From the NCBI GenBank assembly GCA_012514835.1, contig JAAYZM010000218.1:1-5419 (forward strand): a DNA stretch of 5,419 nucleotides, written 5' to 3'. A program made the translations under genes and the position numbers. Below, in pieces: positions 1 through 5,419 of this stretch; the stretch's first letter is position 1; every line of letters begins with the position of its first letter. The DNA is from Actinomycetales bacterium (GTDB lineage: Bacteria > Actinomycetota > Actinomycetes > Actinomycetales > Cellulomonadaceae). Below the pieces are notes generated by a model. That model had not been told where the DNA came from, ran no database searches, and saw nothing but the letters and a program-made list of their open reading frames with translations.

Positions 1-291
1 AACGACGACGGCGGATCCGTCTTCGCGACTCTCGAGCACGGGGAGCCCGACCGGGCGCACGTGTTCGAGCGCTTCTTCGGAACGCCCCATGGCGCGGACC
101 TCGCGGCGTTGTGCGCGGGGTACGGGGTGCGCCACCGGCTCGCCCGGGACGCCGCCGAGGTCGCCGAGTCCCTCGCCTCGCCCGGCCCGGGCCTCAGCGT
201 GCTCGAAGTCCGGATTGACCGCACCCGCCGCCGCGCCACGGATGCGACCATCGCCGCCCGGATAGCCGTGGAGCTAGGTCGCCCCAACTAG
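1..291 (+). CDS. menD: MenD, 2-succinyl-5-enolpyruvyl-6-hydroxy-3-cyclohexene-1-carboxylate synthase (C-terminal part)
   Basis: This is the last 96 codons of a gene whose 5' part lies outside the window; the frame is open from base 1 to the TAG at 289-291. MenD is a thiamine-diphosphate enzyme that joins 2-oxoglutarate to isochorismate, the first committed step of menaquinone synthesis in the cytoplasm. The visible piece begins with NDDGG, followed by SVFATLEHG. In MenD this motif closes the ThDP/magnesium-binding fold, and its Asn is the metal-ligand Asn of the GD-X(25-30)-N signature. FFGTPHGADLAALCAGYGV, at about residues 25-43 of the fragment, is the typical MenD segment before the C-terminal helix. 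The end, with an Arg-rich stretch and then ELGRPN, is poorly conserved in the family. The GTG at 61 is an internal codon, not a start. An isochorismate synthase gene at the other end of the window supports the pathway assignment. Confidence 0.93.
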   Translation, partial: NDDGGSVFATLEHGEPDRAHVFERFFGTPHGADLAALCAGYGVRHRLARDAAEVAESLASPGPGLSVLEVRIDRTRRRATDATIAARIAVELGRPN

Positions 292-297
292 CCCCAG

Positions 298-348
298 ATC
301 ACGTTGCACGATTCGGTGCGTCTCGAGCACGCGATCGTTCAACGTGAT
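298..348. terminator. 51-base imperfect palindrome after menD, putative terminator without a T-tract
   Basis: The arms pair about one axis with no bulge. Bases 298-306 (ATCACGTTG) match 340-348 (CAACGTGAT) perfectly. After one mismatch (307/339), 308-312 pairs with 334-338. There is then a possible G-U pair, two mismatches, and 316-319 (GTGC) pairing with 327-330 (GCAC) around a small CTCGAG-containing loop. The outer 15 bases of each arm agree at 14 positions. It starts 7 bases after the menD stop, which suits a transcription end. No T-run follows on either strand, so it would be a U-less hairpin terminator of the kind proposed for actinobacteria. It could instead be an operator for a dimeric repressor acting on the downstream protease gene. 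The structure is plainly visible; the function is inferred. Confidence 0.5.
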
Positions 349-396
349 GGTGGCCAGAGCGGACGGACGCGATTCACGGCGACTTCCCAGGTTCTG

Positions 397-457
397 TTGA
401 GGAGGGCCGAAGGTTCGCGGGGTTTCCTCGGAGAGGTCAGCACCCCACGCGAGGAGA
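397..457 (+). promoter_or_regulatory. Protease-gene leader with alternative pairings around the ribosome binding site (putative)
   Basis: A pyrimidine-rich segment, TTTCCTCG at 423-430, can pair with the real ribosome binding region at 450-457 (CGAGGAGA; 8 pairs, one of them G-U). It can also pair with an upstream Shine-Dalgarno-like stretch at 397-405 (TTGAGGAGG; 9 pairs, four of them G-U). A third, short option is CCTC 426-429 with GAGG 433-436. The upstream AGGAGG at 400-405 has no ATG, GTG or TTG at a usable distance, so it is not an obvious start signal. The pairings are mutually exclusive and would hide or free the protease ribosome binding site. This is read from complementarity only. 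It needs a transcript that starts upstream of about base 397, and a GC-rich leader can give such matches by chance. No convincing -35/-10 pair was found between 349 and 462. Confidence 0.25.
451..456 (+). promoter_or_regulatory. Ribosome binding site of the HtrA-like protease gene
   Basis: GAGGAG ends six bases before the ATG at 463. It decides the start: the same frame is open upstream to about base 304, but the extra 53 codons have no such site and do not resemble a protease N-terminus. Confidence 0.75.
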
Positions 458-462
458 ACGTC

Positions 463-1905
463 ATGCCGAACACCGAGCACCCCACCTCTTCCGACATTCC
501 TTCGCCGACGCCGAGCTTCACGGGCGCGTCGACGCCGACCGACGAGGCGACCTGGCCGCCCGCGACCGCAGAGACCGCGGCGCTCCCGCCTCTCCAGCCG
601 ATCCACCCCGTGCCGCCCCAGCCCGTGCCGCCCGCCACGTTCGCTGCGCCCTCGAGCCGCGCGAGCGCACCCTGGACGGCCGCCGCGACGTCCAGCACGC
701 CCACGACTACCGGCGCGCCGGTGACTCCGACCACCAGCGCGCCGGTCATTCCTCCGTCGTCGGCCACCTCGCCGCCACCGGCACAGCGCACGCCGCGTGA
801 CCGCCGCCTGTGGCCCGCCGTGGTCGGTACGGCCGCGGCGACCGCGCTCGTGGCGAGCGTCGCGACCGCGGGCATCCTCCAGTCCCGCGAGACCCCGGCC
901 CAGACCCCGGCGGCCCAGGCGTCGATCTCGCAGGTCGAGGCGAGCGACCCGGCCCCGCTCACAGGGTCCACCTCGTGGCAAGAGGTCGTGGACCGCGTCG
1001 CGGACGCGGTGGTCGCGATCTCGGTGGAGTCGCGGTTCGGCGGCTCGCAGGGCTCGGGCGTGATCTTCGACGCGAGCGGGCTCGTCCTGACCAACAACCA
1101 CGTGGTCGAGGGCGCCCAGCAGGGCAGCATCGACGTGGTGCTCGCGGACGGTCGCGTCATCGCGGCGGAGATCGTCGGGACCGACGAGACGACGGACCTC
1201 GCGGTGCTGCGCCTGACGGATCCGCCGTCGGACCTCGTCGCTGCGACCCTGGGTGACTCGGACTCGCTGCGTGTGGGCCAGGGCGTCATGGCCGTGGGCA
1301 ACCCGCTCGGCCTGGCCGGCACGGTCACCACGGGCATCGTCTCGGCGCTCGACCGGCCCACGGTCACGGAGGGATCCACGGAGGCTGTCGTCACGAACGC
1401 GATCCAGGTGGACGCGGCCGTGAACCCCGGCAACTCGGGCGGGCCGCTCTTCGACGCGGCGGGCCGCGTGGTGGGCATCAACTCCTCGATCGCCACGCTG
1501 TCCGGCGGCGCGGGCTCCGGCTCGATCGGCCTCGGCTTCGCGATCCCCGTCAACCTCGCCAAGCAGGTCGCGGAGCAGCTGGTCGCGACGGGCACGGTGA
1601 GCCACGCGTTCCTCGGGGTGAACCTCGCGGACGGGACGGCCGTGGTGGACGGGGTCGAGCGGCAGGGCGCCGTCGTCGGGCAGGTCGTGCCGGACTCTCC
1701 CGCGCAGGCCGCGGGCGTCCAGGACGGGGACGTCATCACGGCGATCGACGGCAAGCCCGTCGCGAGCGCCGAGTCCCTCACGGGCTACGTCCGGGCGCGC
1801 ACGGTGGGACAGTCCTCGACGCTCACGGTGGTGCGCGACGGCGCGGCCCTCGAGCTGACCGTCACGCTCGCCGCCCGCGAGGAGTCCCCGCGGATGCGCG
1901 GCTAG
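463..1905 (+). CDS. HtrA/DegP-like trypsin-fold serine protease with one PDZ domain, membrane-anchored
   Basis: The product has 480 residues. Residues 1-112 are a Pro/Ser/Thr/Ala-rich, probably disordered cytoplasmic tail. A basic patch (RTPRDRR, 109-115) precedes one membrane helix at about 117-139, after which the chain is extracytoplasmic. Residues about 170-370 form the trypsin-like domain, with the full triad: His213 in TNNHVV, Asp245 in TTDLAVL and Ser325 in NPGNSGGPL. The oxyanion context VDAAVNPGNSGGP is classical HtrA. Residues about 382-470 are a PDZ domain (FLGVNL, then GAVVGQVVPDSPAQAAGVQDGDVITAIDG), which normally senses exposed C-termini of misfolded proteins. The protein is expected to degrade or refold damaged envelope proteins, as HtrA-family proteins (S1C) do. 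The start is set by GAGGAG six bases upstream. The gene follows menD on the same strand but is separated by 171 bp and a palindrome, so it is probably transcribed on its own. Natural substrates cannot be read from the sequence. Confidence 0.93.
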   Translation: MPNTEHPTSSDIPSPTPSFTGASTPTDEATWPPATAETAALPPLQPIHPVPPQPVPPATFAAPSSRASAPWTAAATSSTPTTTGAPVTPTTSAPVIPPSSATSPPPAQRTPRDRRLWPAVVGTAAATALVASVATAGILQSRETPAQTPAAQASISQVEASDPAPLTGSTSWQEVVDRVADAVVAISVESRFGGSQGSGVIFDASGLVLTNNHVVEGAQQGSIDVVLADGRVIAAEIVGTDETTDLAVLRLTDPPSDLVAATLGDSDSLRVGQGVMAVGNPLGLAGTVTTGIVSALDRPTVTEGSTEAVVTNAIQVDAAVNPGNSGGPLFDAAGRVVGINSSIATLSGGAGSGSIGLGFAIPVNLAKQVAEQLVATGTVSHAFLGVNLADGTAVVDGVERQGAVVGQVVPDSPAQAAGVQDGDVITAIDGKPVASAESLTGYVRARTVGQSSTLTVVRDGAALELTVTLAAREESPRMRG

Positions 1906-1906
1906 A

Positions 1907-3469
1907 TCAGAACGGCCACACGAGCGGCACGAACACGACGGACATGAAGAGGAAGAACGCGGCGAGGGGCAGGCCGAGCTTCCAGTAGTCGTTGAACCGG
2001 TAGCCGCCGGGCTCCATGACCATGAGGTTGGCGGGCGTCGCGATCGGGGTGAGGAACGCGGCGCCGCCGATCACGGTCAGGGCCATCATGAACGGCAGCA
2101 CGGACACGCCCATCGTGGTGGCCACCGCGATCGCGACGGGGGCGATGACCAGCACGGTCGCGGTGTTGGAGATGAGCTGACCGAGCACGAGGGTCAGGAG
2201 GCACACGAGGAGCAGTGCGAGATGCGGCCCGCCCGTCCCGACGTACCGCAAGAGCGTGTCCGCGATGAGATCGGCCGTCCCCGTGGTCTCGAAGGCCCTC
2301 GCGAGGGGGATCATGCCCGCGACGAGCACCACGGTGGTCCACGCGATGCCGCGGTAGGCCTGCTGGATGGTCAGGACGCGCATCATGAGCAGCGCGCCCG
2401 CCGCGAGCAGGGCGGCGACGGCGGCCGGGACCACGCCTGTCGCGAGCAGGACGATCATCACGCCGAGGACGACGACGGCGCGCTTGGCTCCGCCCGTGAG
2501 CGGCACGGAGCGACGCAGCCGGTCGGGCTCGTCGACCACGAGCACCTCTGGAGTGGAGGTGTGCCGGTCGAGGTCCGCCCACGTCCCGGAGAGCAGGACG
2601 GCGTCACCGGGCAAGAGCTCGACGTCGGCCCCGTAGAGCTTCTCGTGCCCGCGCCGCGCCCCGAGGATCACGAGGTCCCCGCTCGGGGTGGTCATCCCGG
2701 GGAACACGTGCGTCCCCACGAGGGGTGACCGCGGGGGGATGAGCACCTCGCTCACGCCGCGCTGCGGGCCCAACAGCTCGAGGTCCTCCTCGTCGAGCTC
2801 GTAGTCGGTGCGCAGAGTCGCCGCGAGTTGCAGCACGTCGGTGGGGACGGTCTCGACGGGCCGGTCGGGCAGGACCCGCTTGCCCAGGAACACCATGATG
2901 ACGATGGTCCCGATCAGGAGCGGCACGCCCACGATGCCGAACTCGAAGAACCCGAAGCGGCGTTCCCCGGCGTCGGCGGCCGCCTCGGACACGATGATGT
3001 TCACGGGCGTGCCCGTGAGCATGAGCATCGACCCCGCGTGCGCCGCGAACGCGAGCGGCATCATGAGCTGCGACGTGGGCACGCCCGTCCGTGCGGCCAC
3101 CACCACCACGAGCGGGAGCAGGGCAGCGACGGCGCCGTTGACGGAGATCAGTGCCGTGAGCAGGGCGACGAGCAGCGAGACGACGACGAGCAGCTGGGCG
3201 CGGTCCTTCCCGGCACGCGCGATGACCTGCTGGCCGGCCCACGCCGTGACGCCCGTGACGTCGAGCGCCTCGCTCACGATGAACAGGGCCGCGATGAACA
3301 GCACGGTCGGGTCGCCGAACCCGGCGAGCGCCTCGTCGAGGGTGAGGACGCCCGTGGCCCACAGCGCGACGGCTACCCCGGTCGCGACGACGGCGAGAGG
3401 GATCCGACCGCTGAGGAATGCGACGATCGCCAGTCCGAGGATGACGAGCGTCGCGGTGATCGGGCCCAT
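1907..3469 (-). CDS. SLC13-type permease with an internal RCK_C (TrkA_C) domain
   Basis: The product has 520 residues and is almost wholly hydrophobic except for residues about 200-325. It is built as two related membrane halves of the ion transporter superfamily (DASS/CitMHS/ArsB-NhaD). The N-half has GFGDPTVLFIAALFIVSEAL (51-70), SVNGAVAALLP (109-119) and GTPVN (153-157). The C-half has SNTAT (434-438) and ATPAN (477-481). These match the paired re-entrant-loop motifs that bind substrate and sodium in SLC13 carriers. The central loop carries one RCK_C-like domain (about 238-302, with the typical LLPGDAVLLSGTWADLDRH end), a likely ligand-sensing module. The substrate is not determinable; dicarboxylates, sulfate and other anions are all possible for this family. 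The ATG at 3469 is chosen because hydrophobic TM1 begins right after it. In-frame codons upstream, to 3637, run through the promoter region and into pepA. No Shine-Dalgarno motif precedes the ATG, so a leaderless or short-leader transcript is possible. The gene converges on the protease gene. Confidence 0.88.
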   Translation of the reverse strand: MGPITATLVILGLAIVAFLSGRIPLAVVATGVAVALWATGVLTLDEALAGFGDPTVLFIAALFIVSEALDVTGVTAWAGQQVIARAGKDRAQLLVVVSLLVALLTALISVNGAVAALLPLVVVVAARTGVPTSQLMMPLAFAAHAGSMLMLTGTPVNIIVSEAAADAGERRFGFFEFGIVGVPLLIGTIVIMVFLGKRVLPDRPVETVPTDVLQLAATLRTDYELDEEDLELLGPQRGVSEVLIPPRSPLVGTHVFPGMTTPSGDLVILGARRGHEKLYGADVELLPGDAVLLSGTWADLDRHTSTPEVLVVDEPDRLRRSVPLTGGAKRAVVVLGVMIVLLATGVVPAAVAALLAAGALLMMRVLTIQQAYRGIAWTTVVLVAGMIPLARAFETTGTADLIADTLLRYVGTGGPHLALLLVCLLTLVLGQLISNTATVLVIAPVAIAVATTMGVSVLPFMMALTVIGGAAFLTPIATPANLMVMEPGGYRFNDYWKLGLPLAAFFLFMSVVFVPLVWPF

Positions 3470-3569
3470 GGTTCGCAGGTAGGGGGCGGCGGGTCGAATA
3501 GTGGGGTGCCGGGAGCGCGCGACCTCAGTAGGGTTTTCGGCACGACCCGTGACCAGCCCAGGAGGCGTC
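3470..3569. promoter_or_regulatory. Divergent promoter region between the permease gene and pepA
   Basis: These 100 bases separate the two divergent start codons and must hold both promoters unless they lie inside the genes. On the + strand, TAGGGT at 3529-3534 fits a TANNNT -10 element about 36 bases before the pepA ATG, but I see no good -35 at 16-18 bases upstream. On the - strand the leader next to the permease ATG is C-rich, with no purine-rich ribosome binding site. A -10-like TATTCG lies around 3495-3500 (read on the - strand) and is weak. No clear inverted repeat or operator was found. The region as a whole is secure; the individual elements are guesses. Confidence 0.45.
3560..3565 (+). 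promoter_or_regulatory. Ribosome binding site of pepA
   Basis: A full-consensus AGGAGG lies four bases before the ATG at 3570. The spacing is short but usable. It favours this ATG over the upstream in-frame GTG at 3501, which would add 23 residues unlike an aminopeptidase N-terminus. Confidence 0.75.
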
Positions 3570-5087
3570 ATGTCCCGCACGTTCACGCAGAGTCCTGTTC
3601 CTGCGACGCCGGGGCTCGACGCCCTCGACGCCGTCACCGTCGCCGCGGGCAGCGCGCCCGACGGGGTGCAGGCCGTCGGCTACACGGTCGCTGCCTCGGG
3701 CGACGTCCCCGCGGCGCTCGGCCTGGACCGCGAGGCGTTGTCTCGCGCGGGCTTCGAGGGCAAGCCGGGCTCGGTGCTCGCGCTGCCTTCGGCGTCGGGT
3801 CCCGGGGTGTTCGCCGTCGGCGTCGGCGACGATGCCCCGACCGGTGCCGCGCTGCGTGACGCGGCCGCGGCGTTCGTGCGTGCGGCGTCGCGCTGGGCGG
3901 ACGTGGCCCTCGTGGTCGCGGATGTGGGCGGGCTCGACGCCGTGGAGACGGGTCGCGTCCTCGCGGAGGGCGTGGCGCTGGGCCGGTACCGCTACGCCGT
4001 GCTGCAGTCGGACTCGAAGCACGTGCCACTCGAGCGCGTCACCTTCGACGTCGCGGGTTTCGAGGGCACAGCGGGGGCCGACGGCGGGAGGCTGGCGGAC
4101 GGCATCGCGGCGGGCCTGCGGGATGCGCGGGCCACCGTCGTGGCGCGCGACCTCGCGAACACCCCGCCCGGGCGGCTCACGGCCACGGACTTCGGGACCG
4201 TCGCGCAAGAGCTGGGCGCACGCTTCGGCTTCGACGTCGAGCTGTTCGACAAGGCCGCGCTCGAGGGCCTCGGTTGCGGCGGACTGCTCGGCGTGAACCA
4301 GGGCTCCGCGGAGGAGCCGCGCATGATCAAGCTCTCCTACACCCCGCACGGCGAGGCCACGGGACACCTGGGTCTCGTGGGCAAGGGGATCATGTACGAC
4401 TCGGGCGGCATCTCCCTCAAGCCGTCCGACCCGATGCACCTGCTGATGAAGATGGACATGGGCGGCGCGGCCGCGGTGCTCGGCGCGTTCACGGCCCTGC
4501 GGGACGCGGGGGCCACCGCGCGCGTGACGGGCTGGCTCATGTGCACGGACAACATGCCCTCGGGCTCGTCCTACAAGCTGGGCGACGTCCTCGTGGCGCG
4601 TGGCGGCACCACGATCGAGGTGAAGAACACCGACGCCGAAGGTCGCCTCGTGATGTGCGACGCGCTCGTGCTCGCCACCGAGGACGGCGTGGACGCGATC
4701 GTGGACATCGCGACGCTCACGGGCGCGGCGCTCATGTCGCTCGGGCAGGCCCGCGCACCGTTCTTCGCGACGGACGAGGCCTTGGCCGACGCCGTGAGCG
4801 CGGCCGCCGAGTCCGCCGACGAACCCGTCTGGCGTTTCCCGCTCGAGCGAAAGTACCGCTCGCAGCTCGACTCCGGCATCGCCGACATCGCGAACCTCGG
4901 TGGCAAGTACGCCGGGGCCACGACGGCGGCGCTGTTCCTCGAGCACTTCGTGGGCGAGACCCCGTGGGCGCACCTCGACATCGCGGGCACCATGCAGTCC
5001 GACTCGGACGACTCGTGGCGCTCGAAGGGCGCCACGGGCTACGGCGCCCGCATCCTCCTGCACACCGCCGCCACCTTCTCGCGCTAG
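3570..5087 (+). CDS. pepA: Leucyl aminopeptidase, peptidase family M17
   Basis: The product has 505 residues, a usual length for the family. It has no signal peptide and is expected in the cytosol as a hexameric two-metal (Zn/Mn) enzyme that removes N-terminal residues, Leu preferentially, from peptides. Residues about 20-160 form the variable macro-like N-domain. The catalytic domain starts near ARDLANTPPG (192-201). Metal and catalytic residues are all present by comparison with E. coli PepA: Lys272 and Asp277 in GKGIMYDSGG, catalytic Lys284 in ISLKP, Asp296 in KMDMGGAAAV, and Asp355, Glu357 and Arg359 in NTDAEGRL. Between Lys284 and Asp296 there is one residue more than I recall for the E. 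coli enzyme. The conserved DIATLTGAAL and the C-terminal WAHLDIAGTM and GATGYGARIL segments complete the fold. The start is fixed by AGGAGG at 3560-3565. Some PepA proteins also bind DNA in plasmid resolution and regulation; nothing here shows that. The last codons overlap the oppositely directed isochorismate synthase gene. Confidence 0.96.
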   Translation: MSRTFTQSPVPATPGLDALDAVTVAAGSAPDGVQAVGYTVAASGDVPAALGLDREALSRAGFEGKPGSVLALPSASGPGVFAVGVGDDAPTGAALRDAAAAFVRAASRWADVALVVADVGGLDAVETGRVLAEGVALGRYRYAVLQSDSKHVPLERVTFDVAGFEGTAGADGGRLADGIAAGLRDARATVVARDLANTPPGRLTATDFGTVAQELGARFGFDVELFDKAALEGLGCGGLLGVNQGSAEEPRMIKLSYTPHGEATGHLGLVGKGIMYDSGGISLKPSDPMHLLMKMDMGGAAAVLGAFTALRDAGATARVTGWLMCTDNMPSGSSYKLGDVLVARGGTTIEVKNTDAEGRLVMCDALVLATEDGVDAIVDIATLTGAALMSLGQARAPFFATDEALADAVSAAAESADEPVWRFPLERKYRSQLDSGIADIANLGGKYAGATTAALFLEHFVGETPWAHLDIAGTMQSDSDDSWRSKGATGYGARILLHTAATFSR

Positions 5088-5419
5088 TTCTCGCGGAGGG
5101 CCATGCGGAGGGGTTCGAGCTTGGCCTCGGACTCGGCGAGCTCGCTCGCGGGGTCCGAGGCGGCGACGATCCCGCAGCCCGCGAAGAGACGCAGGCGGGC
5201 AGGGTCGTCCTGGTCCACCTCGGCGGAGCGCAGAGCGATGCCCCACTCGCCGTCGCCGTCCGCGCCGAGCCAGCCCACGGGACCGGCGTAACGCGCCCGG
5301 TCGAGGCCCTCGATCTCGCGGATCACGGCCTTCGCCTCGGGCGTGGGCGTCCCGCACACGGCCGCCGTGGGGTGCAGCGCCGCGGCGAGCGTGAGGCTCG
5401 AGTGCTCGCCGTCGAGCAC
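5084..5419 (-). CDS. menF: Isochorismate synthase (C-terminal part)
   Basis: The window holds the last 111 codons of a - strand gene; the 5' part lies beyond base 5419, and the GTG codon at the edge is internal. The enzyme isomerises chorismate to isochorismate using magnesium. Visible signatures of the chorismate-binding fold are, in fragment numbering, LHPTAAVCGTP (15-25), RARYAGPVGW (41-50), GDGEWGIALRSAEV (55-68), AGCGIVAASDP (80-90) and ELAESEAKLE (93-102). The acidic residues Glu93 and Glu96 lie where this family binds magnesium. The catalytic Lys/Glu pair of the family would be upstream and cannot be checked. The menD fragment in the same window makes a menaquinone role (menF) more likely than a siderophore role (entC/dhbC), but this is inference. 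The stop codon shares CTAG with the pepA stop. Salicylate or anthranilate synthase relatives are less likely given the close match of the GDGEW and GCGIV region. Confidence 0.9.
   Translation of the reverse strand: MLDGEHSSLTLAAALHPTAAVCGTPTPEAKAVIREIEGLDRARYAGPVGWLGADGDGEWGIALRSAEVDQDDPARLRLFAGCGIVAASDPASELAESEAKLEPLRMALREN

Noticed and set aside
298..348. Terminal inverted repeats of a small transposable element
   Set aside because: The arms enclose only about 20 bases and no direct target repeats were seen outside them; a hairpin or operator explains the structure better.
338..430. Sigma-70-like and stress-sigma (GGAAC/GTT) promoter boxes for the protease gene
   Set aside because: Isolated hexamer-like matches exist (for example TTGAGG at 397-402), but none has a partner box at proper spacing.
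304..462. Longer N-terminus for the protease, starting near 304
   Set aside because: It would be translated through the palindrome and the leader. There is no ribosome binding site, whereas GAGGAG sits correctly before the ATG at 463.
339..1781. Two long - strand open frames (443 and 480 codons) antisense to the protease gene, the other spanning 274-1605
   Set aside because: Their composition is that of a shadow translation, with no motifs, while the + strand has an intact catalytic triad and PDZ domain.
3470..3637. Longer N-terminus for the permease, starting at 3637
   Set aside because: It would add 56 polar residues, overlap pepA head to head and remove the whole promoter region. The hydrophobic first helix begins right after the ATG at 3469.
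2222..3859. + strand open frames across the permease gene, up to 343 codons
   Set aside because: They are charged, low-complexity products (His/Asp/Arg-rich) opposite a clear membrane protein; one runs through the promoter region and out of frame into pepA.
3525..5357. A 610-codon open frame on the - strand across pepA
   Set aside because: It is Arg/His/Gly/Ala-rich with no family motif and lies antisense to a gene with complete M17 catalytic motifs. Long antisense frames are expected in very GC-rich coding DNA.

Overview
The window comes from a very GC-rich chromosome with strong G/C third-position bias, N-terminal Pro/Ser/Thr/Ala-rich low complexity in one protein, and menaquinone genes. 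This fits a high-GC actinobacterium. Cellulomonas- or Promicromonospora-like Micrococcales are my best guess from protein style, but I cannot fix a genus. I see no mobile element, CRISPR array, tRNA or rRNA, and base composition is uniform apart from one short, less GC-rich palindrome.

Layout: (1) bases 1-291 (+) are the 3' end of menD, cut by the window edge. (2) Bases 292-462 are a 171-bp gap with a 51-base imperfect palindrome just after the menD stop and a leader with possible alternative base-pairing around the next ribosome binding site. (3) Bases 463-1905 (+) encode a membrane-anchored HtrA/DegP-like serine protease with one PDZ domain. (4) Bases 1907-3469 (-) encode an SLC13-type (DASS/ArsB-NhaD superfamily) permease with one RCK_C/TrkA_C domain between its two membrane halves; it converges on the protease gene with one base between the stop codons. 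(5) Bases 3470-3569 are a 100-bp divergent promoter region. (6) Bases 3570-5087 (+) encode an M17 leucyl aminopeptidase (pepA). (7) Bases 5084-5419 (-) are the 3' end of an isochorismate synthase gene (menF/entC type), which overlaps the end of pepA by a shared CTAG.

Functionally, the two edge genes act in consecutive steps: isochorismate synthase makes isochorismate and MenD (SEPHCHC synthase) uses it, both in menaquinone synthesis. They lie on opposite strands facing each other, with three genes between them that have no obvious role in that pathway: envelope proteolysis, anion or metabolite transport, and cytosolic peptide turnover. Both convergent junctions leave no room for an intergenic terminator.

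I do not see a new multi-gene system. The most noteworthy signals are small: the palindrome after menD, the competing anti-Shine-Dalgarno pairings in the protease leader, the asymmetric permease motifs, and the CTAG junction set in an 8-bp direct repeat.
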